The position numbers and the translations under genes are program-made. A stretch of DNA of 64,000 nt from Parvimonas sp000223315 (lineage in GTDB: Bacteria > Bacillota > Clostridia > Tissierellales > Peptoniphilaceae). The notes below the pieces were generated by a model. The model was not told the DNA's origin, did no database searches, and saw only the letters and a list, made by a program, of their open reading frames with translations. The stretch lies in NCBI GenBank assembly GCA_050262155.1, contig CP189843.1, positions 744,001-808,000 on the forward strand, read 5' to 3'. Of this stretch, positions 17,810-27,214 are shown piece by piece; within the stretch, counting starts at the first letter, position 1; every line of letters starts with the position of its first letter.

Positions 17810-19126
17810 CTAAACTATCTCTCCTTCAAGTGCAAATGAATTATGTCCAGTTATTTTAACGTTAACTAACTGTCCAATATTTCTTTTTCCACCTTTAAAA
17901 TGTACTAATTTATATCCTCTTGTTCTACCTGTAAGAATATCTGGATTATTTTTACTAATTCCTTCAACTAACACTTCAAGAGTTTGTCCTAAACATTCTT
18001 TGTTTTTTTCATAAAAAATTTTATACATAGAATCTATTAGTCGCTGAAATCTTTCTTGTTTTACTTCATGTGGTATTTGATTTTGCATTTCAGCAGCTTT
18101 TGTACCTTTTCTTATAGAATATAGAAAAGTAAATCCTTGGTCATATTTAACCTTTTCCACCATGCTTAATGTATCTTCAAAATCTTCTTCCGTTTCACCT
18201 GGAAATCCAACAATTATATCAGTAGAAAGAGTAATATTAGGTACTTTCTCTTTTAATTTTCTGATTAATTCCAAATAATGTTCTCTAGTATATACTCTAT
18301 GCATATCCTTTAGTATCTTATTACTACCAGACTGGAATGGTAAATGAATATTTTCACAAACTTTATCCAAATTTGCTATGGCATCTATTAATTCATCAGA
18401 ACAGTCTTTCGGATGACTTGTCAAGAATCTAATCCTTTCAATTCCTTCTATCTCATTAACCATTTTTAATAATTCTGGAAATGTCACTTTAGGTCTTAAA
18501 GTTTTTCCATATGAATTAACATTTTGTCCTAATAATGTTATTTCTTTATATCCCTTTTTTGCCAATTCTTTTATTTCATTAATTATGCTTTCAGGGGTTC
18601 TACTAATTTCTTTTCCCCTAGCATAAGGAACTATACAAAAAGTACAATAATTATTACAACCTGTCATTATATTTACATAAGCAATAAATGGATGTTCTCT
18701 ATTTATAGGAGTTTCATCATCAAGTATGTCTTCTTCTTCAATATCTACGACAACTTCTCCTGTACTTCTATGTCTTGAGATAAGAGAAGGCAATCTTGAG
18801 ATATTTTTCGTTCCAAAAATTATATCTACATGTTTATATTTTGAAATTATAGTAGCTCTTGCATCACCTGTTTGCATCATACAACCACAAACGGCTATAA
18901 TCATTTCCGGTTTCTTTCTTTTTAAATTTTTCAAAGCACCAAGTTGTCCATAAACTTTAAGTTCTGCATTCTCTCTGACTAAGCATGTATTATATATAAT
19001 AAAATCTGATTTTTCTAAATCATTTTCTTTTGTATAACCTAAAGTTTCTAGTAAATATGATATTTTTTCTGAATCATGATGATTCATTTGACAACCATAA
19101 GTTATAATTGTATATTTTTTGCTCAA
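17810..19126 (-). CDS. miaB: tRNA-2-methylthio-N6-dimethylallyladenosine synthase
   Basis: Radical-SAM methylthiotransferase that converts i6A37 to ms2i6A37 in tRNA. The N-terminal UPF0004 domain has three cluster cysteines (YGCQMN, YNTCLVREN, VCGCMMQ). The radical-SAM cluster is CNNYCTFC, followed by VPYARGKE. The C-terminus is a TRAM RNA-binding domain (residues ~375-437). I chose a TTG start. The upstream GTG (19135) lies inside the SD GAGGTGA, while the TTG three codons later sits at normal spacing. The SD overlaps the smpB stop. It works on the product of MiaA, encoded three genes downstream in the same operon. Confidence 0.95.
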   Translation of the reverse strand: MSKKYTIITYGCQMNHHDSEKISYLLETLGYTKENDLEKSDFIIYNTCLVRENAELKVYGQLGALKNLKRKKPEMIIAVCGCMMQTGDARATIISKYKHVDIIFGTKNISRLPSLISRHRSTGEVVVDIEEEDILDDETPINREHPFIAYVNIMTGCNNYCTFCIVPYARGKEISRTPESIINEIKELAKKGYKEITLLGQNVNSYGKTLRPKVTFPELLKMVNEIEGIERIRFLTSHPKDCSDELIDAIANLDKVCENIHLPFQSGSNKILKDMHRVYTREHYLELIRKLKEKVPNITLSTDIIVGFPGETEEDFEDTLSMVEKVKYDQGFTFLYSIRKGTKAAEMQNQIPHEVKQERFQRLIDSMYKIFYEKNKECLGQTLEVLVEGISKNNPDILTGRTRGYKLVHFKGGKRNIGQLVNVKITGHNSFALEGEIV

Positions 19127-19137
19127 AAAATTCACCT

Positions 19138-19605
19138 CTATTTATATTTATTTTTTAGTGCATACTGTATCTTTCTCTCGTGTTCTTTTTCAAGCATACT
19201 GTCTCTCTTATCATAATTTTTTTTACCACGAGCGAGTGCAATGTCAAGTTTTATCCATCCGTTTTTAATATGAACATTTAAAGGAATTAATGAATAACCT
19301 TTTTCTTTAGTTTGTCCAATTAATTTATTAATTTCTCTTTTATTTAAAAGTAACTTTCTTTCTCTTGTAGGGTCTAAATTATATATATTCCCATAATCAT
19401 AAGGTGTAATATTCATTCCAAGAATAAAAACTTCTCCATTCTTAATTGAACAATAACTTTCCTTAATAGAAACTTTTCCCTGTCTAATACTTTTGACTTC
19501 AGTACCTGATAAAGAAATTCCAACTTCATAGATATCTTCTAAAAAATAGTCATGTCTTGCCTTTTTATTATTAGCTATTATTTTTATAGTTGTTTTATCT
19601 CTCAT
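19138..19605 (-). CDS. smpB: SsrA-binding protein
   Basis: SmpB delivers tmRNA to stalled ribosomes for trans-translation. The 155-residue protein is of normal length. It shows the OB-barrel core (NKKARHDYFLEDIYEVGI, LSGTEVKSIRQGKVSIKESY, FILGMNITPYDYGN, and LLLNKREINKL) and the basic C-terminal tail with RGKKNYDKRD that enters the decoding centre. ATG start with SD AGGTGAT, 4 bases after rnr. The rnr-smpB pairing is conserved across Firmicutes and links nonstop-mRNA decay to ribosome rescue. The tmRNA gene itself is not in the window. Confidence 0.97.
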   Translation of the reverse strand: MRDKTTIKIIANNKKARHDYFLEDIYEVGISLSGTEVKSIRQGKVSIKESYCSIKNGEVFILGMNITPYDYGNIYNLDPTRERKLLLNKREINKLIGQTKEKGYSLIPLNVHIKNGWIKLDIALARGKKNYDKRDSMLEKEHERKIQYALKNKYK

Positions 19606-19609
19606 AATA

Positions 19610-21703
19610 TCACCTATTTAAATAAAAATTAATTTCATTAGTTATCTCATTAACTTTAGAAACAATAACTTCTACATCCATTCCTATATCAAATAATTTT
19701 TTTGTTCTTCTACCAACAGCAGTCAAAGTTTGTTCATCAAATTCATAGTAATCATCCATAATATCTTCATATTTAACTAATCCTTCAACAGTATTTTCTA
19801 ATTGCACAAAAAGCCCGTATGAAGTAACTGAAACTATAATCCCTTTGAAAATTTGTCCTATTTTATTTTTCATAAATTCCACTTTTTTAATATCTTCCAA
19901 CTTTCTTTCTGCATCTATAGCTAGTATTTCAGTATCATTTATATGATTAGAAATTATATCTAGGTAACTTATATAATTTTTTGGTATTTCATTATTTGAA
20001 TGTAAATAATTTTTTAAAGTTCTATGAACGGTTAAATCTGCATATCTTCTTATTGGAGAAGTAAAATGGCAATATAAAAATGTTGATAATCCAAAATGAA
20101 TATCAATATTCGGAGAATATCTAGCCTTAGTCATAGATCGTAAAATAGAATAATTTATAAAATCAGATTTATTTGTATCTTTAAATTGATCTACAATTTC
20201 ACTTAAATATTTTGAAGAAATCATATCTATTGATTTCATTTTTATATTCAAACGATTTAAGTGATTTCTTAATATTTCCAATTTATCTTCAGGTGGTTTA
20301 GAATGTATTCTATATATAATCGGTATATCAAGATCTCCAAAATGCTTACCTACCACTTCATTAGTACAAATCATAAATGATTCTATTATTCTATTTGCAA
20401 GACCGTCTTCTTTTTTTGTTATATTTTCTACTTCACCATCTTTATTGAAAGTAATGTCAATTTCAGGAAAATTAAAATCTATAGTTCCTCTATTGATTCT
20501 TTTAGTAGTTAATATCTCATCTAATTCTTTCATAACAAATAACTTTTCTTTTAGTATTTCATCATCATAAAAATGCTTTTTACCTTCTAAAAAATTAGTT
20601 ACATCGTCATAAACTAGTCTATAATTACTGTTTATTACAGATTCATAAAATTTATATTCTTTAACATTACCATTTTTATCTATAATCATTTTTACAGATA
20701 AAGTTAGTTTTTCTGTATTTGGATTTAATGAACAAAGATTATTAGAAAGTACTTCCGGTAACATAGGGACTACATAATCAAATAAATATACACTATTACC
20801 TCTTTTATATGCTTCCCTATCCAACTTGCTATCTTTTTTAACATAATGAGATACATCTGCTATATGAACATAAAGAACATAATCGTTCCCTTTTTTATCA
20901 ATAGAAATAGCATCATCAAAGTCCTTTGCATCAGCTCCATCGATTGTAACAGTAAACAAGTTCCTAAAATCTACTCTATTTTTGAATTCTTTTTTTAAAT
21001 CCATTTGAGATAATTCTTCTAATTCTTTATTAATCTTATTTGAAAATTTATATGGAATTTCCATATCTTTTAATAAAGAAATTATTTGAGCGTTTTTATC
21101 ATTTTTATTTCCTATTATTTCAATTATTACTCCCTCAGGATTTTTCTTTTTATCTGGAAATTCAACTAATTTACATACAACCTTATCATCAGTTTTTGCT
21201 CCATTCTTATCGCCTTTTTTTATAAAAATATCATAATTACATTTAATATCATCAGGAACTACAAATCCAAAATTTTTATTTTCAGTAAATGTACCAACTA
21301 TTAAATTACTATTTCTATTTAAAACTTTTATTACTCTTCCTTCGGCTTTTGAATTTACTCGCTTTTCTTTTATAATTTCTATTTCTACATCATCATTATG
21401 ATTAGCATGATTTAATTCCTTTTTTGGAATAAAAATATCATCTATGTCTTCTTCTGAAACAAAAAACGCATTGCCTTTTGGAGTAAAAGTAATCTTTCCT
21501 TTTAATGTTTCCTTTTTTTCATAGATACTATATCTAAAATCATTTAATGATATTTTTTTACTATTAACAAGAGAATCTAATATTTTAAAAAATTTTTTTA
21601 AACTATTAAAATGAACATTTAATGCAACAGCAAGTTCTTCCTTTGTTAATGGAATATAATTCTTTTTTTTCATAAAATTTAATATTTGTTTTTCTAAATT
21701 CAT
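19610..21703 (-). CDS. rnr: Ribonuclease R
   Basis: Processive 3'-5' exoribonuclease that degrades structured RNA and nonstop mRNAs with SmpB/tmRNA. Its 697 residues run as a winged-helix N-terminus (~1-60), cold-shock domains, the RNB catalytic domain and a C-terminal S1 domain (~615-695). The catalytic acidic cluster is in DGADAKDFDDAISID, and FTSPIRRYADLTVHR is also RNB-typical. ATG start with SD GGGAG. The gene begins only 64 bases below the mature 3' end of rnpB, with the rnpB terminator in between, so its promoter must overlap rnpB or it depends on readthrough. Confidence 0.97.
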   Translation of the reverse strand: MNLEKQILNFMKKKNYIPLTKEELAVALNVHFNSLKKFFKILDSLVNSKKISLNDFRYSIYEKKETLKGKITFTPKGNAFFVSEEDIDDIFIPKKELNHANHNDDVEIEIIKEKRVNSKAEGRVIKVLNRNSNLIVGTFTENKNFGFVVPDDIKCNYDIFIKKGDKNGAKTDDKVVCKLVEFPDKKKNPEGVIIEIIGNKNDKNAQIISLLKDMEIPYKFSNKINKELEELSQMDLKKEFKNRVDFRNLFTVTIDGADAKDFDDAISIDKKGNDYVLYVHIADVSHYVKKDSKLDREAYKRGNSVYLFDYVVPMLPEVLSNNLCSLNPNTEKLTLSVKMIIDKNGNVKEYKFYESVINSNYRLVYDDVTNFLEGKKHFYDDEILKEKLFVMKELDEILTTKRINRGTIDFNFPEIDITFNKDGEVENITKKEDGLANRIIESFMICTNEVVGKHFGDLDIPIIYRIHSKPPEDKLEILRNHLNRLNIKMKSIDMISSKYLSEIVDQFKDTNKSDFINYSILRSMTKARYSPNIDIHFGLSTFLYCHFTSPIRRYADLTVHRTLKNYLHSNNEIPKNYISYLDIISNHINDTEILAIDAERKLEDIKKVEFMKNKIGQIFKGIIVSVTSYGLFVQLENTVEGLVKYEDIMDDYYEFDEQTLTAVGRRTKKLFDIGMDVEVIVSKVNEITNEINFYLNR

Positions 21704-21731
21704 TAAAATCTCCCTATATGTAAAAGTAAAA

Positions 21732-21756
21732 AAATATAAGGTAATACCTTATATTT
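21732..21756 (-). terminator. Intrinsic terminator after rnpB
   Basis: On the minus strand AAATATAAGG and CCTTATATTT pair around a 5-base loop, followed by a run of seven T (21734 to 21728). It lies 11 bases past the RNase P RNA 3' end and about 30 bases before the rnr ATG, so rnr transcripts starting upstream would also cross it. Confidence 0.8.
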
Positions 21757-21775
21757 AATTATATATATTAAGCAA
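21748..21775 (-). promoter_or_regulatory. Possible promoter for rnr overlapping the rnpB 3' end
   Basis: Minus-strand TTGCTT (21775-21770) and TATAAG (21753-21748) have a 16-base spacer. Transcription would begin inside the terminator stem, avoiding the complete hairpin. It is the only candidate I see in the short rnpB-rnr gap. Confidence 0.3.
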
Positions 21776-22098
21776 AACTATAAGCCGTGTTCTGTATTTG
21801 ACAATCATCTATCTAGACAAATTGTTGCCAATTTGTTCAAGCAATCTACCTATGAACGTAGCGAGCAACTACAAAAGTTCAATCTTGATCTTGCACCGAA
21901 TGGGGTTTACATAGCCACATAGTCTCCTATATGCTGGTAAGCTCTTACCTCACCTTTCCACCCTTACCATTATAATGGCGGTATATCTCTGTTGCACTAG
22001 CCTTAGGGTCGCCCCCACTGGACGTTATCCAGCATTCTGCTCTATGGTGCACGGACTTTCCTCGTGGAATATCCACGCGATTGTCTGTCTTACTTAAT
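21767..22098 (-). ncRNA. rnpB: RNase P RNA, bacterial type A
   Basis: Catalytic RNA that matures tRNA 5' ends. Read on the minus strand it has the conserved GAGGAAAGTCCGTGCACC, the GGGGGCGACC region, GGTGAGGTAAGAGCTTACCAG, and the 3' CRV sequence ACAGAACACGGCTTATAG. Helix P1 is formed by ATTAAGTAAGA (5') with TTTTGCTTAAT (3'), 11 pairs including two G-U, and this sets both ends at ~332 nucleotides. The conserved helices fit the ancestral type A structure used by Clostridia, not the type B of Bacillus. Its 5' end is only 4 bases past the nif3-like stop codon, so either the promoter lies inside that gene or the RNA is processed from the operon transcript. Confidence 0.93.
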
Positions 22099-22102
22099 TA
22101 AA

Positions 22103-22882
22103 TTAAAATATATTTCTTTTAAAAATGTTATTTTCATAAATTAATATCTTTAAATCAATATTTTTATTTATAAAAAATTCTTTTAAAGATAACAAACCAA
22201 AAATTTCAGATTCATAATGTCCTAAATCAATTATCTTTAAATTATTTTCTAAAGCTAATTGAATATCATGATACTTAAAATCTGAACTGATTAATAAATC
22301 AGCTTTCTTAGAAATTGCATTCTTTATAGAAAATGCACCTGAACCGCCCAAAACAGCAATTTTTGAAATGATATTATCAGTATTCCCATAATATAACATT
22401 GGAAATTTAAAACTATTTTTTAACTTTGCAAGATAGTTTTTAAATGTATCATTTTCAATACTTCCAATTATTCCGTAACCATATCCTTCTTTATAATCAA
22501 TGAAAACTTCCTTATTACTTAAAAAACATTTATCAGCCAAAAATTTATTAACCCCATTTGGATGAATATCTAATGGTGTATGTATAGAAATTACATTAAC
22601 ATTATTTTGCATCAACAGTTCAAGCTTTTTATATAAGTCAGAATTGACTTGCAAATTTTGAATTTTTTCAAAAAATAAAGGATGATGTGTCAAAATACAA
22701 TTAATATTATTTTGTATTGCATAATTTATAGAATCAACTGTTAAATCAAGTGCTAATAAAATTCCTCCAACTTCATCTTCGTAATTTCCAATCTGAAAAC
22801 CTGAATTGTCCCAATCTTCTTGCAAATAGAATGAATATTCAGTATTTAATAATTCTACTAAATCACTTACTTTAAAATTCAT
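22103..22882 (-). CDS. Nif3-like (DUF34) metal-binding protein
   Basis: Member of the widespread NIF3/YbgI family, often labelled GTP cyclohydrolase I type 2; its reaction is not firmly established. The dinuclear metal site is visible as THHPLFF near residue 65, the HTPLDIHPNGVN segment near 100, and the C-terminal LGHYESE. At 259 residues it lacks the PII-like insert of the Bacillus YqfO (~370), so it resembles the short E. coli form. ATG start with SD GAGG, overlapping the trmK end by 11 bases. The rpoD-trmK-nif3 order is the Firmicute standard. Confidence 0.9.
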   Translation of the reverse strand: MNFKVSDLVELLNTEYSFYLQEDWDNSGFQIGNYEDEVGGILLALDLTVDSINYAIQNNINCILTHHPLFFEKIQNLQVNSDLYKKLELLMQNNVNVISIHTPLDIHPNGVNKFLADKCFLSNKEVFIDYKEGYGYGIIGSIENDTFKNYLAKLKNSFKFPMLYYGNTDNIISKIAVLGGSGAFSIKNAISKKADLLISSDFKYHDIQLALENNLKIIDLGHYESEIFGLLSLKEFFINKNIDLKILIYENNIFKRNIF

Positions 22883-23552
22883 TTAAAATACCTCTAATTT
22901 CATTGATTAAATTAGTTATTTCTAAAATTCTTTCGTTACTTTTGCTTGCTAAATTTATTTTATCTAAAATATTCTCATACTTTTTTAATTCATTTTCTAA
23001 AAATATTCTTAAATTTTCAGATTTGTTTTTTATAAGCAACTTACCATATAGGAATTCATAACCATTTCTATAAAAGTCTTTGCCTCTTTTTACTTTCAAA
23101 ATTTGATAATATTTTTTATTTTCTATTACATCATCTTCTTTTTCAATAACAAAATTATTTTGCAATAAAAACTTTCTTAAAATATCCAATGAATTATTTG
23201 GTGATAGAATTAAACTGTTTGCTGTCTTTGCAACAGACAAATTTTTTTCTAAAATTTCTTTAATTAGTATACCACCCATACCTGAAATAATTATAGTATC
23301 AACTTCAAATTCATCAAAACAGTATAGTCCATCAGATACTCTGGTTTCAATATTTACTATGTTACTGTTGTATATTAGTTTATGCTCTAATTTCTCCAAA
23401 GAATTTTTACTAATATCAGTTGCAATAATTTTTTTTGATATACAACTTTTTGATAATTCTATAGGAATTATACCATGATCTGTCCCTATATCTGCCACAA
23501 TGGAATTTATATCAACTAAATTGCAAATCTTCTTTAATCTTAAACTAACCAT
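22872..23552 (-). CDS. trmK: tRNA (adenine(22)-N1)-methyltransferase
   Basis: TrmK methylates N1 of A22 in the D-arm of bacterial tRNAs, using SAM. The Rossmann methyltransferase motif I is VADIGTDHG near residue 20, and the family signature IISGMGG lies near 93. Catalytic core ~1-155 is followed by a C-terminal coiled coil (~165-226), as in the Bacillus enzyme. Length 226 is normal. ATG start 4 bases after the rpoD stop, so translation is probably coupled. Confidence 0.93.
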   Translation of the reverse strand: MVSLRLKKICNLVDINSIVADIGTDHGIIPIELSKSCISKKIIATDISKNSLEKLEHKLIYNSNIVNIETRVSDGLYCFDEFEVDTIIISGMGGILIKEILEKNLSVAKTANSLILSPNNSLDILRKFLLQNNFVIEKEDDVIENKKYYQILKVKRGKDFYRNGYEFLYGKLLIKNKSENLRIFLENELKKYENILDKINLASKSNERILEITNLINEIRGILNEF

Positions 23553-23556
23553 ATCT

Positions 23557-24705
23557 TTATTCCAAGAAATCTTTTAGTTTTTGACTTCTACTAGGATGCT
23601 TTAATTTTCTAAGCGCTTTGGCTTCTATTTGTCTTATTCTTTCTCTAGTAACCTCAAATTCTTTACCAACTTCTTCCAAAGTTCTAGGTGTACCATCATT
23701 AAGACCAAATCTAAGTTCTAAAACTTTTTTCTCTCTATCGGAAAGTGTACTTAAAACTTGGTTTAATTGCTCTTTTAACATTGAAAAATTAGCTGCTTCA
23801 TCAGGAGCGATTGCTGTCTCATCTTCAATAAAATCTCCTAAATGACTATCATCTTCTTCACCAATAGGAGTTTCTAAACTAACAGGTTCTTGAGCAATTT
23901 TTCTAATTTCATTTACTTTATCAACTTCAATTCCCATATGTTCTGATATTTCTTCATTAGTCGGTTCTCTTCCTAGTTCTTGAACTAATTGTCTTTCAAT
24001 TCTAACTAATTTATTTATAGTTTCAACCATATGAACGGGAATTCTTATTGTTCTAGCTTGATCAGCTATGGATCTTGTAATTGCTTGTCTTATCCACCAA
24101 GTAGCATAAGTACTAAACTTAAAACCTCTTCTAAAATCAAATTTTTCAACTGCTTTCATAAGGCCCATATTTCCTTCTTGTATTAAGTCAAGAAATTGCA
24201 TTCCTCTACCGACATATCTTTTTGCAATACTAACTACAAGTCTTAAATTTGTTTCAGCTAATTTTTTCTTAGCTTCAATATCTCCGGTTTCCATATTTTC
24301 CGCTAAAATTCTTTCTTCGTCAGCACTAAGTAATGGTATTTTCCCAATTTCTTTTAAATACATCTTAACGGGATCATCTATATTAAAACCTTTTAAATCA
24401 GAAAAATCTTCTAATTTTATTTCTTCATCTTCAGAATCTTCTTTTTCATCCTCTAGGTCTATTAAATCATCAGTAATTTCAATATCTTCTAAATTTTCAA
24501 TTTCATCGATAAACTCTACCTGATTTTCAGCTAACTTAGATTTTATTTCTTCAATATCATCAATATCAATAAAATTAAATAAATCTAACGATTCAAGATA
24601 CTTATTATTAACAAAACCATTATGTTCATTAGCGTATTTAGTAAGTTCCTCTACTATTAGAATTTTTACTTCATCATATTCAATATCATTTAATTTATTA
24701 TTCAT
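23557..24705 (-). CDS. rpoD: RNA polymerase primary sigma factor (SigA/RpoD)
   Basis: Housekeeping sigma-70 factor. An acidic N-terminal region 1.1-like segment (~1-95) is followed by region 1.2 (DPVKMYLKEIGKIPLLSADEE), region 2 with the -10-binding YATWWIRQAITRSIADQART, region 3, and region 4.2 (LEEVGKEFEVTRERIRQIEAKALRKL). The ATG giving 382 residues was chosen because AAAGGGG precedes it at good spacing; a TTG six codons upstream has no SD. The start overlaps the dnaG stop by 8 bases. The promoters proposed here (TTGAAA or TTGACA, 17 bases, TATAAT, often TGN-extended) match its expected specificity. Confidence 0.97.
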   Translation of the reverse strand: MNNKLNDIEYDEVKILIVEELTKYANEHNGFVNNKYLESLDLFNFIDIDDIEEIKSKLAENQVEFIDEIENLEDIEITDDLIDLEDEKEDSEDEEIKLEDFSDLKGFNIDDPVKMYLKEIGKIPLLSADEERILAENMETGDIEAKKKLAETNLRLVVSIAKRYVGRGMQFLDLIQEGNMGLMKAVEKFDFRRGFKFSTYATWWIRQAITRSIADQARTIRIPVHMVETINKLVRIERQLVQELGREPTNEEISEHMGIEVDKVNEIRKIAQEPVSLETPIGEEDDSHLGDFIEDETAIAPDEAANFSMLKEQLNQVLSTLSDREKKVLELRFGLNDGTPRTLEEVGKEFEVTRERIRQIEAKALRKLKHPSRSQKLKDFLE

Positions 24706-26509
24706 GATGAACCCCTTTCTCAATATTTTTAAGATTTCTGTTTAATTCCATTAACTTTTCAACATTAAAATTTAAATTAGAAATTACTGCTTCATTATTT
24801 TTATCCATTTGCCTTAATTTTTCAATATTTCTAGTTGTTTTTCTAATTTCATAATTTAAAATAGTTATATCAAGTAACTTAATATAATCTAAAGTTGATA
24901 ATTTAATTTGCTCATTATAACATTTAACAATATATTCTACTATTTTTAAATTATCAACATTATTCTTAAATTTCTCAATTAGAGCTGATGGAACAGTTAT
25001 CGTATTATTCTTTACATTATTTTTGACATACCAAAAAATATCATATAAATTAGAAGTTTTACATAAATCTTCTAATTTATTACTTATATCTACTACATTA
25101 TTTTCACATCTCATCAATAGTATAATACCCATTATTAAAACTTTTTTGTCAGAATTTAATAATAAATTTTCCGATTTATAATCCATTTCAATTTCTTTTT
25201 CTTTTTTTTCAATTATTTTATCTTTTTTATCAAAATTTAGAAAATCTTCTTTTAACGAATTTTTATCTATTCCAAACTCACTAGATATTTTATTTATATA
25301 CAAATCTCTCAGTATATTAGTATCTATTTTTGTTAAAAAGTCTAAAATACTTTCATAAAAAATTGTATTATCAGTAATAGAATTACTATTTTTTTTGCTT
25401 TTTTTCAAAATTTCATAGTTAAAACCATTAATATCATATGGTGACTCTAAAAGTTTATTAAAGTCATTCAATCCATATTTTTTTATATAATCATCAGGAT
25501 CCAATTTATCAGGAAGCATTATAATATTAGGTTTAACAGAAATTTCATTAAAAACAGAACTTGTTTTATTTGTTGCACTTATTCCTGCATTATCACCATC
25601 ATAACATAAATAAACATTGTTTCTGAAATATCTTTTTATAAGTCTTGCCTGGTTTTCAGTAAATGCAGTTCCCAGCCCTGCAACAACATAATTAATTCCA
25701 TTTTGATACAAAGATATAACATCCATATATCCTTCAACAATTAAAACTTTATCTCTTATATTATTTTCTATTATTTTATCAAGAGCATAAATATTATCAC
25801 CCTTTTTAAAAATTACACTTTCAGGAGAATTTAAATATTTCGCACTATCATCAACAATAGTTCTTCCTCCAAAACCTATTACTTTTTTATTTTTATTTAA
25901 AATAGGAAACATAATCCTATTTCTAAACCTATCAACATAATCGCCAGTCTTAGTTTTGATTATAAGTCCAAGCTCTTCTGCAATTTCAATATCCATTTTT
26001 TTAAATTTTAACTCATTATAAAGAGCTTTCCAATTTTCATCAGCATAACCAATAAAAAAAAGATTAATTGATTTTTGATTAATACCTCTTTTTAGTAAAT
26101 ACTGTTTAGGAACAGAATTTTCCATCATCTTTTTATAATAAAACCTTGCGACAAATTCATTCATTTCATAATATTTATCAAGATTTTTTTTATCTATATA
26201 ATCAAAAGAGTTGTCATACTCTAATTCTATTCCAAATTTTTCAGCTAATTTTTTTAAAGCACTAACATAATCCAAAGATTCCAATTCCATAACAAATGAA
26301 ATGCTATCTCCATGTTTACCACATCCAAAACAATGGAAAGTATTAGTTTCAGGATAAAGAAAAAAAGAAGGAGTTTTTTCACTATGGAAAGGACAATTTT
26401 CCATATAATATCTTCCGCTTTTTTTCACAGATAAATAGTCACTAACAACAGAAATAATGTCCGCTTTTTCCTTTATTTCCTCTATTTTCTCTTTTTTTAT
26501 ATAAGACAT
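24698..26509 (-). CDS. dnaG: DNA primase
   Basis: Synthesises RNA primers at the replication fork. The 603-residue protein has the N-terminal zinc-binding domain (Cys39, His42, Cys60, Cys63, in CPFHSEKTPSF and CFGCGKHGD). The Toprim catalytic domain (~255-335) carries VLIVEGYMDVISLYQ and LCYDGDNAG. The C-terminal helicase-interaction region (~440-603) is Asn/Lys-rich and divergent. ATG start with SD AAGGTGAT, 6 bases past the recO stop. The macromolecular synthesis pair dnaG-rpoD is conserved. Confidence 0.97.
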   Translation of the reverse strand: MSYIKKEKIEEIKEKADIISVVSDYLSVKKSGRYYMENCPFHSEKTPSFFLYPETNTFHCFGCGKHGDSISFVMELESLDYVSALKKLAEKFGIELEYDNSFDYIDKKNLDKYYEMNEFVARFYYKKMMENSVPKQYLLKRGINQKSINLFFIGYADENWKALYNELKFKKMDIEIAEELGLIIKTKTGDYVDRFRNRIMFPILNKNKKVIGFGGRTIVDDSAKYLNSPESVIFKKGDNIYALDKIIENNIRDKVLIVEGYMDVISLYQNGINYVVAGLGTAFTENQARLIKRYFRNNVYLCYDGDNAGISATNKTSSVFNEISVKPNIIMLPDKLDPDDYIKKYGLNDFNKLLESPYDINGFNYEILKKSKKNSNSITDNTIFYESILDFLTKIDTNILRDLYINKISSEFGIDKNSLKEDFLNFDKKDKIIEKKEKEIEMDYKSENLLLNSDKKVLIMGIILLMRCENNVVDISNKLEDLCKTSNLYDIFWYVKNNVKNNTITVPSALIEKFKNNVDNLKIVEYIVKCYNEQIKLSTLDYIKLLDITILNYEIRKTTRNIEKLRQMDKNNEAVISNLNFNVEKLMELNRNLKNIEKGVHHE

Positions 26510-26515
26510 TTTTCA

Positions 26516-27214
26516 TCACCTTAAGTTAAAACTGTTTAATTTGTATATGTTAAAATTCAAACAGAGTGCATTTATCATTATTCCAAGAACTCTTGAAAAA
26601 TCATATTTAATATTGTTTAATTCAGATTTTTCAAAACAATCTAAATTGTATAATAAGTAAATAAAATCAAATTCATATTTATCCAATACATAATTGTATT
26701 TAGAATTTAATTTTAAGCTTGAATTTATAACTAATTCATATATATCAAAATTAAAAGCTTTCGCATTTTTATCATTATCAAATAGTAGATGATAACCGTT
26801 AAAAAGTAAATATTTAATTATAAAATAAGTTAATAACATTTTATAATCAGTTTTTTTAATACTCAATACTTCTTTTATTAAATTATAAATCTCTAAATTT
26901 TTAAGCTCTTGCACACTTGTTTTTAAAATTATTTCTGAGAGAATATTCAAAAACAAAATATGTTCTTTTGATTCAAAAGAAATAAAATCTACAAGTTCAT
27001 ATTCATTACAATAAAAAAATTCATTTCGATAATTTAATTTAAAATTATAATTAGAGTACATAGATAAATACATTTCAATACTTTTACTATAAATTGAAAT
27101 AAGTCCAAACTCATCAGTATAAACTTTGAATATTTTTCCTTTATTCAAATATGTGCTTTCTGAAATAATATATCCATTTATGTTATTATAAATATTATTT
27201 TCTAAAATATCCAA
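26516..27214 (-). CDS. recO: DNA repair protein RecO, divergent
   Basis: RecO loads RecA onto SSB-coated DNA with RecR. The N-terminal OB fold is recognisable (GYIISESTYLNKGKIFKVYTDEFGLISIYSKS), and the remaining ~150 residues are helical. It is 232 residues and very AT-driven in composition (Asn, Tyr, Phe, Leu). I see no Cys4 zinc finger of the kind found in the Bacillus protein. The assignment therefore leans on position between era and dnaG, the usual Firmicute order. The start is a TTG with SD AAGGTGA, overlapping the era 3' end by 20 bases. Confidence 0.82.
   Translation of the reverse strand: MDILENNIYNNINGYIISESTYLNKGKIFKVYTDEFGLISIYSKSIEMYLSMYSNYNFKLNYRNEFFYCNEYELVDFISFESKEHILFLNILSEIILKTSVQELKNLEIYNLIKEVLSIKKTDYKMLLTYFIIKYLLFNGYHLLFDNDKNAKAFNFDIYELVINSSLKLNSKYNYVLDKYEFDFIYLLYNLDCFEKSELNNIKYDFSRVLGIMINALCLNFNIYKLNSFNLR

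Noticed and set aside
21760..22100. tmRNA (ssrA) near smpB
   Set aside because: The conserved GAGGAAAGTCC and ACAGAACACGGCTTATAG segments and the P1 pairing identify RNase P RNA; no tag-encoding frame or tRNA-Ala-like ends.
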